A stretch of DNA of 64,000 nt from Candidatus Poribacteria bacterium (GTDB taxonomy: Bacteria; Poribacteria; WGA-4E; WGA-3G): positions 1 through 64,000 of the forward strand of contig JAGFCB010000034.1 in the NCBI GenBank assembly GCA_022394775.1. The letters are read 5' to 3'. The first letter of the stretch is position 1. Every line of letters begins with the position of its first letter. The position numbers and the translations under genes are program-made. Below are positions 1 through 8,582 of the stretch, in pieces. The notes beneath the pieces were generated by a model. The model did not search any database. It was not told where the DNA came from and saw nothing but the letters and a program-made list of their open reading frames with translations.

Positions 1-55
1 ACTCCGAAACTTTATCAACTGTTTAACCACCCGCTAACCCTCACGATGTTTCCTT

Positions 56-1969
56 ATGCCGACGCACGAAAAAATCACCTTGCGCACGATCCTCATATCG
101 TTACTGCTCTTGCCGTTTATCTATAAATGGCATATTGCGTGTGAGGCACTCCGGTACACCTTCCCGACGTTGATGGCACCCTTCTATAGCGTTGTGTTCA
201 CACTGTTGGTCATCGCCGTGTTGAACACCGGTCTAAAAAAATACGCCGCGAAGTATGCGCTGACGGGCGGTGAACTGATCAGTCTCTATGTACTGATGTC
301 AATCACACTGCTGTTCATGTCTTACGATATGTTCTTGCCGCTGGTCTCAATTATCGTTCACGCCTTCTATTTTGGTACGCCTGAAAACGAGTGGCGCGAG
401 TTGTTTTGGGGCTACTTACCGGATTGGTTGACGATCAGCGATCCGAGCGTGCTTCGCGCCTTTTATCTTGGCGATGAACCGTTTTTTGAAGTCCATTATC
501 TGATGAAATGGATGGTGCCGACGTTCTGGTGGTGTGCGTTCACTTTCGCACTAATCTTTGTGATGCAGTGTATCAACGTTATCATCCGTAAGCAGTGGAC
601 AGAACAGGAACGTCTCGTGTATCCGATTGTCGAGCTGCCGTATCAGCTGGCTTACAACACAAACCGATTCCTTCGGAGCCGAGCGATGTGGTGGGGATTC
701 GGTATTGCAGCGATCATTAGCTTTGTTAACGGGCTTAACATCTTTTTTGCATGGGTGCCGGCTTTTCCAAACAAATATATCCCGCTTAACATGCTGTTTA
801 CCGAGAGACCCTGGACGGCTCTTCTCCGCGGTGGCGACGCAATCATTATCTATCCGTTCGCTGTTGGACTCGGTTTCCTGATGCCACTTGAACTGCTCAC
901 ATCGTGTCTACTCTTTTTCTTTCTCTATAAAGTGCAATATTTTGTTGCTATCCTAACCGGACTGGAAAACGTCCCCGGCTTTCCTTACCCCTATGAGCAG
1001 AACATCGGTGCGTACATCGGTATCTGTGCAGTTGCCGCGTGGGGTACACGCCGACAGATTGGGCGGGCGTTTCGCGCAGCGTTCGTACAACGGCAGATTG
1101 TGGATACGGAAGAACCGATGCGTTATCGCACGGCGTTTTTGGGGATTCTTTTTGGGGGAATATTCATCATCGGGTTTGCGATGCGGGGTGGGATGGCGAT
1201 GTGGGTCGCGGTGCTATTCTTTGTGGCGCATTTTGCAACGATTGCGATCCCATTGACGCGTATACGTGCACAGATCGGTTTCCCTATCCACTCAACAACC
1301 TTTATTGGCCCCCATCACAGTCTTGTCAGTATTCTCGGCACGCGTCGAATTGGTGCAAGAAACCTGACGTGGTTCGCCCTCTTTTTCTGGTTTAATCGAG
1401 ACAATCGGAGTCACCCGATGCCGCATCAACTGGAAGCGTTTAAGCTCGCTGAACGTGGTAACCTTGACGTGAAAGGTCTGTCGCGTTTGATGCTTATACT
1501 AACGGTTATTGCTATGCCATTATGTATCTTCATGCTGGTGGATACGTTTTTTGAACTCGGCGTTAATTCCGGTAAGGTAGGTGGCCAGATTAATAGTTTT
1601 GGTGGGCGGGCGTACCGGTTCCTTGAGGGTTGGCTCACTTCGCCACGAGATGCAAACCGTGGGCACATTGCCGCTATAGGGATCGGTTTCGTCGTCACAA
1701 TCCTGCTGTCTGCGGTTCGCAGCAGGCTATTCTGGTGGCCGATTCATCCACTCGGTTATGGCGTATCTTTTCACCTCCATCTCTTTTGGGCCGCGTTTAT
1801 TATCAGCGCGCTCGCTAAATGGAGTGTCTTGAAATACGGTGGTCTCGGTCTTTATCGGAAAACCGTACCGCTTTTTCTTGGCTTGGCACTGGGTGATTTT
1901 GTTATGGGGAGTTTCTGGAACATCTTAAGTATTATTCTGGATAGACCGACGTATACGTTTTATTATTAA
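56..1969 (+). CDS. Polytopic membrane protein, DUF6785/DUF6784 (OPT-like) family
   Basis: A 637-residue protein made mostly of hydrophobic helices, about a dozen or more, with short charged loops. The segment EQERLVYPIVELPYQLAY near residue 190 resembles the loop seen in DUF6785/DUF6784 proteins, which are distantly related to oligopeptide transporters. The substrate is unknown and transport is inferred only from the fold. An in-frame TAA lies at 35-37 and the ATG at 56 is the only start codon after it, so the gene is complete. No strong ribosome binding site is visible. Family assignment is from memory of related sequences, with moderate certainty. Confidence 0.75.
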   Translation: MPTHEKITLRTILISLLLLPFIYKWHIACEALRYTFPTLMAPFYSVVFTLLVIAVLNTGLKKYAAKYALTGGELISLYVLMSITLLFMSYDMFLPLVSIIVHAFYFGTPENEWRELFWGYLPDWLTISDPSVLRAFYLGDEPFFEVHYLMKWMVPTFWWCAFTFALIFVMQCINVIIRKQWTEQERLVYPIVELPYQLAYNTNRFLRSRAMWWGFGIAAIISFVNGLNIFFAWVPAFPNKYIPLNMLFTERPWTALLRGGDAIIIYPFAVGLGFLMPLELLTSCLLFFFLYKVQYFVAILTGLENVPGFPYPYEQNIGAYIGICAVAAWGTRRQIGRAFRAAFVQRQIVDTEEPMRYRTAFLGILFGGIFIIGFAMRGGMAMWVAVLFFVAHFATIAIPLTRIRAQIGFPIHSTTFIGPHHSLVSILGTRRIGARNLTWFALFFWFNRDNRSHPMPHQLEAFKLAERGNLDVKGLSRLMLILTVIAMPLCIFMLVDTFFELGVNSGKVGGQINSFGGRAYRFLEGWLTSPRDANRGHIAAIGIGFVVTILLSAVRSRLFWWPIHPLGYGVSFHLHLFWAAFIISALAKWSVLKYGGLGLYRKTVPLFLGLALGDFVMGSFWNILSIILDRPTYTFYY

Positions 1970-1970
1970 C

Positions 1971-2075
1971 AGTTGTCAGTTATCAGTTGTCAGTAACCAG
2001 TGAAGAAATCTCTTTTACTGTAAACTGTTACCTAAAAGGTTTTTCGCAGAAAAACCGTACTGTAAACTGACAACT
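1971..2075. repeat. Miniature inverted-repeat element, AGTTGTCAGT family
   Basis: The ends are AGTTGTCAGT (1971-1980) and ACTGACAACT (2066-2075), exact inverted copies. The interior holds further CAGTT(A/G)TCAGT units and two copies of ACTGTAAACTG. Related elements lie at 5439-5463, 10551-10647, 12560-12628 and 35090-35182. It begins two bases after the stop of the preceding membrane protein gene. No coding capacity. Confidence 0.75.
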
Positions 2076-2227
2076 ATGGTGAATTATAGAAATAAGTTTG
2101 CCTCGCAGTGAGAGTTATCAATAATCCTGTCCTTCTCAAAGTCTTCAAAGTCCCCCTGATAAGGGGGATTTAGGGGGTTGACTTCGCATTAAAAGTGTAT
2201 AAGTAATTCTAAAATCTACCATAATTA
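2074..2227. repeat. MITE-like element with about 21-bp terminal inverted repeats
   Basis: The left end CTATGGTGAATTATAGAA (from 2074) and the reverse complement of the right end (2204-2227) match at about 16 of 21 positions. Inside, at 2152-2167, is the palindrome CCCCCT-GATA-AGGGGG, which recurs at 39246-39259. The element is non-coding. With the previous repeat it fills most of the 426-base gap between the first two genes. Confidence 0.6.
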
Positions 2228-2290
2228 GGCATTTAGACTATTTGGGTATGCTCAATTAATTATACGTTTACTATAAATACAGGTCAATTC

Positions 2291-2319
2291 TTCACTTTTT
2301 TCTGAGAACATGCTATGAT
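2291..2319 (+). promoter_or_regulatory. Sigma-70-type promoter for the 2396 gene
   Basis: TTCACT (2291-2296), a 17-base spacer, then TATGAT (2314-2319) preceded by TGc, an extended -10. Transcription would begin near 2326, leaving a roughly 70-base leader before the ATG at 2396. Confidence 0.6.
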
Positions 2320-2395
2320 TTCACGCATCATGGAGATGGACAACTGAGGAAGATTTTAAGGTTTACCGCCATACACTTCCACCACGAGGAAAACT

Positions 2396-3811
2396 ATGAA
2401 ACGATTCGCTTGTTCCCTTCTCATCGGTTTGCTCGTACTTTCATCGGTTTTCGCAGCGGGGCAGAAAGTAACCTCTGGTACTGTTAGTCTCTATCACCTC
2501 GCCAAAATCTTGGGTGTTGAGGTCTCGCTGAAACATGTCGAAAATATTGTCAGGCAAAGGGCGCAGGGACCTTATGTCGCGAAGTTTGTCATCGTTGACG
2601 CTGCAAGGAAAATCGGGATTGAATTGCAGGAGCGTAGCCTCACCTATGAAGCGTTACAGGCTCTTGAAACACCCGTTATTGCCTATCTCAAAGCCTCATT
2701 CGATGACATAAATCCCACGGAAGCAGGTACGACTGCTATAGAGGATTTTGTTCTCGTTGAATCCACAACCGAAGAATCGGTACGTGTGTTTGGTATGCCC
2801 CGAAAACCTTCACAGGCGACACGCATTGATCGCGACCGATTTTTGGCGTACTGGACAGGACAAGTCCTAACACTCAGACCGCCGCTCTCCGCGGAAGCGA
2901 CACAACTCCTCGAAGATATCAAAACTGGGACGGCTGCCTACAACGCCAAGCTTAAGAGTGGCGAGGTCGAATTTTCAATTACGCTAAATGAACGGATCCG
3001 ACAACAAGAGAAGAATTTCTTTGAACGTTTTTTCGCGGGAAAAGAGAAGGAAGATGTCCAGTATGAAGAGCAGGGGTTTTGGTACATTACCTACCGATTC
3101 GATGGCGATCGCCACTTTTACGATATCAAGATGCGCAAAAAGATGGAATTAAATGGTAAATCCCTCCGAGACTGGCACGGAATGCGCTTTCAATATCGGA
3201 TGAACGGTAAAACGCTGTATTTCAGAGAGAAGCCTGATACTGAATGGCAACAGTTATTTTCACATAAAGTGGAACCCCCTTGGGGTAAAGAAATACCATC
3301 AGACGTTTTCGAGGCAGAGTTCAACCCGCGCTGGTGGAGTTGGCCAACGTGGGGATTTAAACTTGAAAACTTAATTCGCATCTTTAAACCGATCAGTGTT
3401 CGGCAAGTTAACGTTGAAGGGGTGCCACACTCCTTTCTCACGCTGCAACGGACAGATTTTGATTCAACGCGGACGACTGAAATTTGGCTGGATCCGCAGA
3501 AAGCGTACCGACCCACCCGAATTTTAGCGCACCGTAGATCCCTTCCCCAGGTGTTCATAAGGGGTCGTGATGGCGAACCCAGACCATTACCGCGTGAAGA
3601 ATCGCACGACCTTACCACTTATACACACCAACTCGCACAATTTGACGGTATCTGGTTCCCGAAAACTGTCACTGTGGAAAACTTGTCTGTTGTAGGTGAT
3701 GAAGATAAACAACCCGCACCGGCGTATCGCAAGACAATCATGCAAGTGCATCGTGCCGTTTTTAACGTCCCAATTTCAGAAGAAGCGTTGGGGATAACAT
3801 CGGATAGGTAG
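2396..3811 (+). CDS. Exported protein with degenerate C39-peptidase-like domain
   Basis: A 471-residue protein with a signal peptide (about residues 1-21, cut after SVFAAG). Residues 25-165 follow the outline of a bacteriocin-type C39 peptidase domain: helix SLYHLAKILG, a VDAARKIG helix, VIAYLK, DFVLVE and a final FLAYWTGQVLTL. The catalytic Cys position is Ser (SGTVSL) and the catalytic His position is Asp (DFVLV), so it should be proteolytically inactive. Residues 200-460 look like a beta-rich lipid-binding or LolA-like sheet with many Trp and Tyr. The start follows GAGGAAAAC. No partner gene is adjacent. Function unknown; peptide binding is a guess. Confidence 0.6.
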   Translation: MKRFACSLLIGLLVLSSVFAAGQKVTSGTVSLYHLAKILGVEVSLKHVENIVRQRAQGPYVAKFVIVDAARKIGIELQERSLTYEALQALETPVIAYLKASFDDINPTEAGTTAIEDFVLVESTTEESVRVFGMPRKPSQATRIDRDRFLAYWTGQVLTLRPPLSAEATQLLEDIKTGTAAYNAKLKSGEVEFSITLNERIRQQEKNFFERFFAGKEKEDVQYEEQGFWYITYRFDGDRHFYDIKMRKKMELNGKSLRDWHGMRFQYRMNGKTLYFREKPDTEWQQLFSHKVEPPWGKEIPSDVFEAEFNPRWWSWPTWGFKLENLIRIFKPISVRQVNVEGVPHSFLTLQRTDFDSTRTTEIWLDPQKAYRPTRILAHRRSLPQVFIRGRDGEPRPLPREESHDLTTYTHQLAQFDGIWFPKTVTVENLSVVGDEDKQPAPAYRKTIMQVHRAVFNVPISEEALGITSDR

Positions 3812-3890
3812 TCCGATAGACATGTTTGAAACCAGTGGCGTTCAATTGGCACGATTCACTCTTATGGGATGGGTTTGTAACCCCGATTTA

Positions 3891-3914
3891 TATGTAAAAC
3901 TAAATGACCCTGAA
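3891..3914. repeat. Short dispersed repeat upstream of a promoter
   Basis: The segment TATGTAAAACTAAATG followed by aCCCTGAA recurs almost exactly at 19077-19100. Both copies sit just upstream of a TTGAC(A/T) -35 box (3927 and 19108). They could be a transcription-factor site or a mobile remnant; two copies do not decide. Confidence 0.45.
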
Positions 3915-3926
3915 TTGCGGATTTGC

Positions 3927-3955
3927 TTGACTTCACTAAATGTATCTGTTAATCT
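3927..3955 (+). promoter_or_regulatory. Promoter for the Na+/Ca2+ antiporter
   Basis: TTGACT (3927-3932), spacer of exactly 17, then TAATCT (3950-3955). An upstream in-frame ATG at 3940 falls inside the spacer, so translation should begin at 4000, which carries a strong ribosome binding site. Confidence 0.6.
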
Positions 3956-3999
3956 ATTCTCAAGTAAAAGTGCACGCTGTTAAAAATAAGGAGGGGTTA

Positions 4000-5433
4000 A
4001 TGCAAAAACAAACGATTATTTGTTGCCTAATTATTACGTTCTGTGTTTTTCATAGTTTGGTGCCGCACGCTGTTTTCGGAGATGCGGATTCCACCGCCGA
4101 AAAGGTATTTGAAAAGCACAAAACAACACTCCAACGGACAGAAATTCAAAATGCCCTGAATGTTTTCAAAGCGTCAGAGGCCTACACACGCTTGACCTCG
4201 GAGAATATGAGCCGCGTTGATGCGGATCCAGAAGTCCTAAAAACGTTAGTTCCTGATGTAGATGCTTCGTTCATAGCACTTCTCAAAACAGATGCCGAGG
4301 TTCAAACATTATTCAATGATACTGAATTTCAGGCTGTGCTTCAAGACCCAGAAGCACTCGAAGAACTCATCGGACTTGCCAATGCGGGGTGGATTGAACT
4401 TTTTGTTAGAAAAATACCTGCTAACGGTTTTGGGTATCTGTTACTTTTTATTATCATCGCGGTGACGCTTGCGACACTCGGCAAAGGTGCGGACTGGCTT
4501 GTTGATGAAGCCGTTGCACTTTCAACGCGATGGGGCTTAGGCAAAGCGGTGATCGGTGCGACGATTGTGAGCGTCGGTACGACGACGCCAGAGGCAGCTG
4601 TCTCTGTACTATCAGCGATGCAAGGAAAACCGGGACTTGCACTCGGCAACGCCGTCGGCTCAATTATTTGTGATACTGGGCTTATCATCGGTTTGGCATC
4701 TCTGATCGCGCCGTTACCCCTTAATCGCCAATTGGCTTCACGGCTGTCAAATGTGCAAGTAGGTGCTGGCATCCTTCTTGTGGCGGTCTGTTTTCCGTGG
4801 GCATCTCCGGCGAAAGTCTTTACGCAAGGTGGCGTTTTGCCACAACTTGTTGGGGTCGTCTTTGTTATCCTTCTGGCATTGTATATTTGGCAATCCATTC
4901 GATGGGCAGGTTCGATGCCGTCAGATACTGAGAGCACTGAAGAGGCGCATGCCGAGGCAGGAAATGCCCTTGGGATACTCGTTAAACTTATCCTTGCGAT
5001 CGTTATTATTGTTGTCTCCGCGCAGATCTTAATTCCAGCCGTGAGTGTTATGGCAGAACGCATCGGTGTGCCGAAACATATTATTTCAGCGACACTTGTA
5101 GCGTTCGGGACATCGCTCCCGGAACTGGTAACAGCGATAACAGCAGTGAGACGTGGACATGGTGAGTTAGCCGTCGGAAACATTATCGGTGCAGATATTC
5201 TCAATGTGCTTTTTGTTGCCGGTGTTTCCGCTTCCGCTACGCAAGGGGGTCTGCAGGCAGATGGGCAGTTCTTCCAGTTTCTGTTCCCTGCGATGTTGTT
5301 TATCTTGATTGTCTTCCGATGCGGTATTTTCGTATCAGGCGACCAACTGAAACGTCCATTTGGAGTCGTACTGGTTGCTACATGGCTTTTGGTGACGATT
5401 TTGAGTTACGTGCTTTCAGTTGAGATGCATTAA
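4000..5433 (+). CDS. Na+/Ca2+ antiporter of the CaCA family with exported N-terminal extension
   Basis: An inner-membrane cation/calcium exchanger of 477 residues. The start at 4000 follows AAGGAGG at 3988-3994; an earlier in-frame ATG at 3940 has no such site. Residues 1-28 form a signal peptide or first helix, then about 120 mostly helical, acidic residues precede the membrane domain. The two alpha repeats are clear: GTTTPEAAVSVL with LGNAVGSIICD, and FGTSLPELVTAI with VGNIIGADILN, the inverted pair that forms the ion path. An acidic linker separates the halves. The family is normally about 320-370 residues, so the N-terminal extension is unusual. It may export Ca2+ using the Na+ gradient. 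Confidence 0.88.
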   Translation: MQKQTIICCLIITFCVFHSLVPHAVFGDADSTAEKVFEKHKTTLQRTEIQNALNVFKASEAYTRLTSENMSRVDADPEVLKTLVPDVDASFIALLKTDAEVQTLFNDTEFQAVLQDPEALEELIGLANAGWIELFVRKIPANGFGYLLLFIIIAVTLATLGKGADWLVDEAVALSTRWGLGKAVIGATIVSVGTTTPEAAVSVLSAMQGKPGLALGNAVGSIICDTGLIIGLASLIAPLPLNRQLASRLSNVQVGAGILLVAVCFPWASPAKVFTQGGVLPQLVGVVFVILLALYIWQSIRWAGSMPSDTESTEEAHAEAGNALGILVKLILAIVIIVVSAQILIPAVSVMAERIGVPKHIISATLVAFGTSLPELVTAITAVRRGHGELAVGNIIGADILNVLFVAGVSASATQGGLQADGQFFQFLFPAMLFILIVFRCGIFVSGDQLKRPFGVVLVATWLLVTILSYVLSVEMH

Positions 5434-5438
5434 ATAGT

Positions 5439-5525
5439 TGCCAGTTATCAGTTACCAGTTGGAAGCATTCAATTCTCCAATAATAAGGGCTCTTCCATGT
5501 GGGAGCGAGCAGTGCTCGCGATACC
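5439..5525. repeat. Intergenic repeats: CAGTTATCAGTTACCAGT unit and GCGAGC hairpin
   Basis: 5439-5463 holds one half-element of the AGTTGTCAGT family. At 5505-5519 GCGAGC-AGT-GCTCGC forms a perfect 6-bp hairpin within GGGAGCGAGC...GCTCGCGAT; the same hairpin occurs at 36433-36447 and, split by an insert, at 18977-19047. These resemble REP palindromes. No coding signal in this 229-base gap. Confidence 0.6.
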
Positions 5526-5586
5526 GCCGCGAAAATGATAAAAAAAACGACAATTGAATGACCTTTGGTTATCAGTATTGTGATTC

Positions 5587-5619
5587 TTGAAAATTTGTGA
5601 AAGTATGTGATACTATAAT
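5587..5619 (+). promoter_or_regulatory. Promoter for the PhyH gene at 5663
   Basis: TTGAAA (5587-5592), 18-base spacer, TACTAT (5611-5616) preceded by TGA as an extended -10. An overlapping TATAAT lies at 5614-5619. The ATG at 5663 then has AAGGAGG at 5652-5658. Confidence 0.5.
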
Positions 5620-5662
5620 TCCAAATTTCGATGCGTGTTCATGAAGTTTCAAAGGAGGAACG

Positions 5663-6847
5663 ATGATGAATAACGATCAATCACCTGAGAAAGAAGTCTA
5701 TCGCGCGCCGGCGTTTGCTGATTTCAAACCGGAACTCGCCGCACCCGGATCTACACCGGAAAGACTGGCGCATTTAAGGGAACACGGTTTCGTAATTATC
5801 AACGACTTTGTTGACAATCCGTGGATTCCAATTCTCCGAGAGGCAGGGCGCCGCGTCACGCAGGCATGTGCACCGGAGAACGGCTACGATGTTATCGACT
5901 GTTCAAAAGGCTATGTTCACCGCGCGGGTGAAAATGAACCTTGGGCAATCCGAGGCATACTCCATCCCGCTTTTAAAGAACCGCATTTCGCTGAATTCTA
6001 CGGGTCCCCAGATTTTACGGGGTTCGTCGAGTCATGGTGTGGCGCCGCGCCTGAGGAGCTTGTGATGACAAATATTCTACTCTGGTGCAATCCGCGTAAA
6101 AAAGAGAATAGACTCGGATGGCATCGAGACACGACATGGTGGGGCACTGGCGAAAGTTACTTCTCACAAGAAGATAACCGTGGGGACGGAACTGAAGCCT
6201 ATTCCGAAGAAGTTGAGCGGATCCGCTGGAAAGAAATTCAGGAAGAAAACGAGAAACGAATTACCGAACCGAAGGGTGTCGGTATGTTTTTGGCACTCGC
6301 AGATGATGAATGCCATGAACTCGTTGTCGGGAGCCACAGCCGATGGCGCACGCCACTTGAGCATGACGTGCTACTTCCACAGTCCATGAAGGATCAGGGT
6401 GTGCCCTATACGCCGAGCTGGAATGGCAAAGATCCACTTCCCGGACAAGTTGCGATTCGTCTCAAGGCGGGTCAAGCCCTCATCCGTAATGGCACAACGA
6501 TCCATACGGGACACACCGTGCCTGAGCGTGAACGTAATACGCTGTCGATCGGTTGGTCGAAGTGGGGGGGGCCCTCTGAGGATGAGCCGAAGGTCGTCGA
6601 TGCACGATTCGCATGGCAACTTGATCCTGCCGTCCGTGAGGCACTTCCACACGAATGGATGAAAACAGCGTGGGATCGCTGGGCAGCAAACCACAAACTC
6701 GGCGATAGGCTTGAAGATCGCTATGCAGGCTTTGACATCGAACGTATCAAGGCAGGCGAAGTCGTTGGGTGGCGGACGGAGTTAGAGCGTCAAGCCGCTG
6801 CTGCTGGCGACAAATGGGAACGGTACCAAACGGTGTCGGAATCCTAA
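5663..6847 (+). CDS. Phytanoyl-CoA dioxygenase (PhyH) family oxygenase
   Basis: A predicted Fe(II)/2-oxoglutarate-dependent oxygenase of 394 residues. The iron-binding facial triad is visible as H154 and D156 in GWHRDTTWWG plus a distal His near 281 in TTIHTGHTVPERERN; an Arg at 289 or 291 would bind 2-oxoglutarate. Residues 41-52 (GFVIINDFVDN) are the usual N-terminal strand of the family. It is longer than typical PhyH proteins because of an insert at 165-205 rich in Glu. It stands alone between its own promoter and terminator. The substrate cannot be predicted; PhyH families hydroxylate many small molecules. Confidence 0.85.
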   Translation: MMNNDQSPEKEVYRAPAFADFKPELAAPGSTPERLAHLREHGFVIINDFVDNPWIPILREAGRRVTQACAPENGYDVIDCSKGYVHRAGENEPWAIRGILHPAFKEPHFAEFYGSPDFTGFVESWCGAAPEELVMTNILLWCNPRKKENRLGWHRDTTWWGTGESYFSQEDNRGDGTEAYSEEVERIRWKEIQEENEKRITEPKGVGMFLALADDECHELVVGSHSRWRTPLEHDVLLPQSMKDQGVPYTPSWNGKDPLPGQVAIRLKAGQALIRNGTTIHTGHTVPERERNTLSIGWSKWGGPSEDEPKVVDARFAWQLDPAVREALPHEWMKTAWDRWAANHKLGDRLEDRYAGFDIERIKAGEVVGWRTELERQAAAAGDKWERYQTVSES

Positions 6848-6860
6848 AGGCAGAAAGTGT

Positions 6861-6897
6861 AAAGGCGGATCTTCAGATCCGCCTTTTTTGTTTTTTA
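6861..6897 (+). terminator. Rho-independent terminator after the PhyH gene
   Basis: AAAGGCGGATC (6861-6871), loop TTCA, GATCCGCCTTT (6876-6886), giving an 11-bp perfect stem followed by a T-rich run to 6897. It lies 13 bases after the stop codon and, read on the other strand, could also end the convergent aldo/keto reductase transcript. Confidence 0.9.
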
Positions 6898-6972
6898 AAT
6901 CACTACTTTTCGCAGCAGAGCATTCACGGTCGCGATGCTTACCGATTGTCGATCACTGACGGCTGATTGCTA

Positions 6973-7959
6973 TTAAGCTGGAGGTGCGATAAGACGGACA
7001 AATGAACTCGAAACCTCGTCCAATTCATCCCGCACTGCTGCATCAAGTTCCCAACCGACACCGCCGAGCGTGTCGTCTAATTGTTCAATCGTGTCGCTTC
7101 CGCTGATTGCGACGCTAACTTCTGGATGCGATAGCACCCACGCAACAGCGAGTTGTGCAGGCGTTTTATCCAATTCCGCTGCGAGGCGTTTAAGTGTTAA
7201 TATCACCTGCCCCGTCGCGCCCTTCATCCGCTGTGCGAATTCTTCGCGAAGCCGTGTTCCCCATAAAGTGCCTTCGGGAGGGGGTTCGTCTGGAGAATAA
7301 ACGCCACTTAGCAAACCGACGGCTAACGGACTGTAACACATCACGCCTAATCCTTCTTCACGCACCAAACCGAACAGCTCGGTTTCCATATCCCGATTCA
7401 AGAGGTTATACATGTTCTGGATGCACATATAAGGCGTGGCGTTAATACTATCAGCGATCCAGAGTGCCTTACACGCCTGCCATGCTTGATGATTACAACA
7501 GCCGATATAACGGACTTTCCCAGAACGGACGAGATCGTCCATAGCGCGGACTGTCTCCTCCTGCGGAGTCGTTTCATCCGGAGCGTGGATAAGATAAATA
7601 TCAATATGGTCGGTATTAAGTCGTTTCAAGGAACGCTCAATTTCCCGCATGATATGGTAGCGGGACAACCCGGCATCGTTCGGACCTGGACCGATCTGAC
7701 TGAAGACTTTTGACGTAATTACAACGTCGTCGCGTTTGCCCTGAATCGCTTTGCCGAGGACCTCCTCAGAGCGACCAATATTGGCGCGATCGTCCATAAG
7801 TCCATAGATGTTGGCACAATCAATGAAGTTGATACCGGAATCAATGGCGTGCTCAATAAGCCTTTGGGCTTCATTCGCGTCGCCTTGTCCTCTGAGCCCT
7901 AAACCCAGCGCGAGTGGACTTACTTTAACCCCTGCTTTTCCAAAATTAACGTATTCCAT
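6973..7959 (-). CDS. Aldo/keto reductase
   Basis: A cytosolic NAD(P)H-dependent oxidoreductase with the TIM-barrel AKR fold, 328 residues, normal length. The catalytic tetrad is present: D47 (NFIDCANIYG), Y52, K84 (VVITSKV) and H125 (IYLIHAPD). The cofactor-binding C-terminal part includes CYSPLAVGLLSG and AVAWVLSHPEVSVAISG. The start follows AAGGAACTCTGTCT. It lies 50 bases downstream of the Rpn-like gene on the same strand and may be read through from it. Closest in style to the AKR group annotated as general stress or L-glyceraldehyde-type reductases; the substrate is unknown. Confidence 0.88.
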   Translation of the reverse strand: MEYVNFGKAGVKVSPLALGLGLRGQGDANEAQRLIEHAIDSGINFIDCANIYGLMDDRANIGRSEEVLGKAIQGKRDDVVITSKVFSQIGPGPNDAGLSRYHIMREIERSLKRLNTDHIDIYLIHAPDETTPQEETVRAMDDLVRSGKVRYIGCCNHQAWQACKALWIADSINATPYMCIQNMYNLLNRDMETELFGLVREEGLGVMCYSPLAVGLLSGVYSPDEPPPEGTLWGTRLREEFAQRMKGATGQVILTLKRLAAELDKTPAQLAVAWVLSHPEVSVAISGSDTIEQLDDTLGGVGWELDAAVRDELDEVSSSFVRLIAPPA

Positions 7960-8009
7960 AGACAGAGTTCCTTAATCTCCTGTTCTGAACTTTCCCAATA
8001 TCTTATAGA

Positions 8010-8576
8010 TCACGTTCCATTGTGGAACGTCTGCAGCGTCTGAATAAAATTCTCCAAATGTTCTGCTTCCGTCGCCTCATCCATCAACTGACTCAGATGT
8101 TGCAGATTATCAATTGCTTCCAACGAGGGAGTCAAGGTAGGTGCTATACTTACATTAAAACGACGATTAAGTAAGTTAAGAATACGTTCAATGGCAAATT
8201 CTTTCGCGCCTAATTGCTTACCTTCTTGAATGCCGCGTTCAACACCGCGTTCAATAATCATTTGATAAACTGAAGATTCTTTCACGATATCCTCCGGAAT
8301 TGGATACTGGCTATCATCAGTTTGAATTTCGCAATGTACCAAGACTGTTTGTTCCTCAAGTAGCACCTTTATCAGGACATCTATGTGGCGAACTTCGACG
8401 GTGGTTAAATTGCTATCAACGTGTTCAATGAACTCAAAGTCAAGCCTGTCCATTAGGAATCGCAGCATATCTTCAGGAAAAACATAGAACGGATCCTTTG
8501 CTACGATATCGAATTGTTGGTGTGGTAAAATAAACTCCTCGGATGCAGACTGCTGGTTGTTTCTACTCTCTTCCAT
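8010..8576 (-). CDS. Rpn/PD-(D/E)XK nuclease-like protein with internal in-frame deletion
   Basis: A 188-residue member of the group annotated as Rpn recombination-promoting nuclease or putative transposase. The N-terminal half keeps the family pattern QQFDIVAKDPFYVFPEDML, DFEFIEHVDSNLTTVEV, RHIDVLIKV and VLVHCEIQTDD, including the D...ExQ nuclease core. It then jumps straight to the C-terminal part EDIVKESSVYQMIIERGVERG. In relatives as I recall them about 100 or more residues lie between these blocks, so this copy appears shortened in frame. The start is set at 8576 because a consensus promoter (8583-8611) lies between it and the further ATG at 8594. It stops at TGA. Confidence 0.65.
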   Translation of the reverse strand: MEESRNNQQSASEEFILPHQQFDIVAKDPFYVFPEDMLRFLMDRLDFEFIEHVDSNLTTVEVRHIDVLIKVLLEEQTVLVHCEIQTDDSQYPIPEDIVKESSVYQMIIERGVERGIQEGKQLGAKEFAIERILNLLNRRFNVSIAPTLTPSLEAIDNLQHLSQLMDEATEAEHLENFIQTLQTFHNGT

Positions 8577-8582
8577 ACCCGT

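Noticed and set aside
3940-3999. N-terminal extension of the antiporter from ATG 3940
   Set aside because: This ATG is in the spacer of the promoter at 3927-3955 and has no ribosome binding site, unlike ATG 4000.
4341-5204. Reverse-strand frame of 287 codons
   Set aside because: It lies opposite the membrane domain of the Na+/Ca2+ antiporter, whose alpha repeats are unmistakable; the reverse translation is Ser/Thr/Pro-rich shadow sequence.
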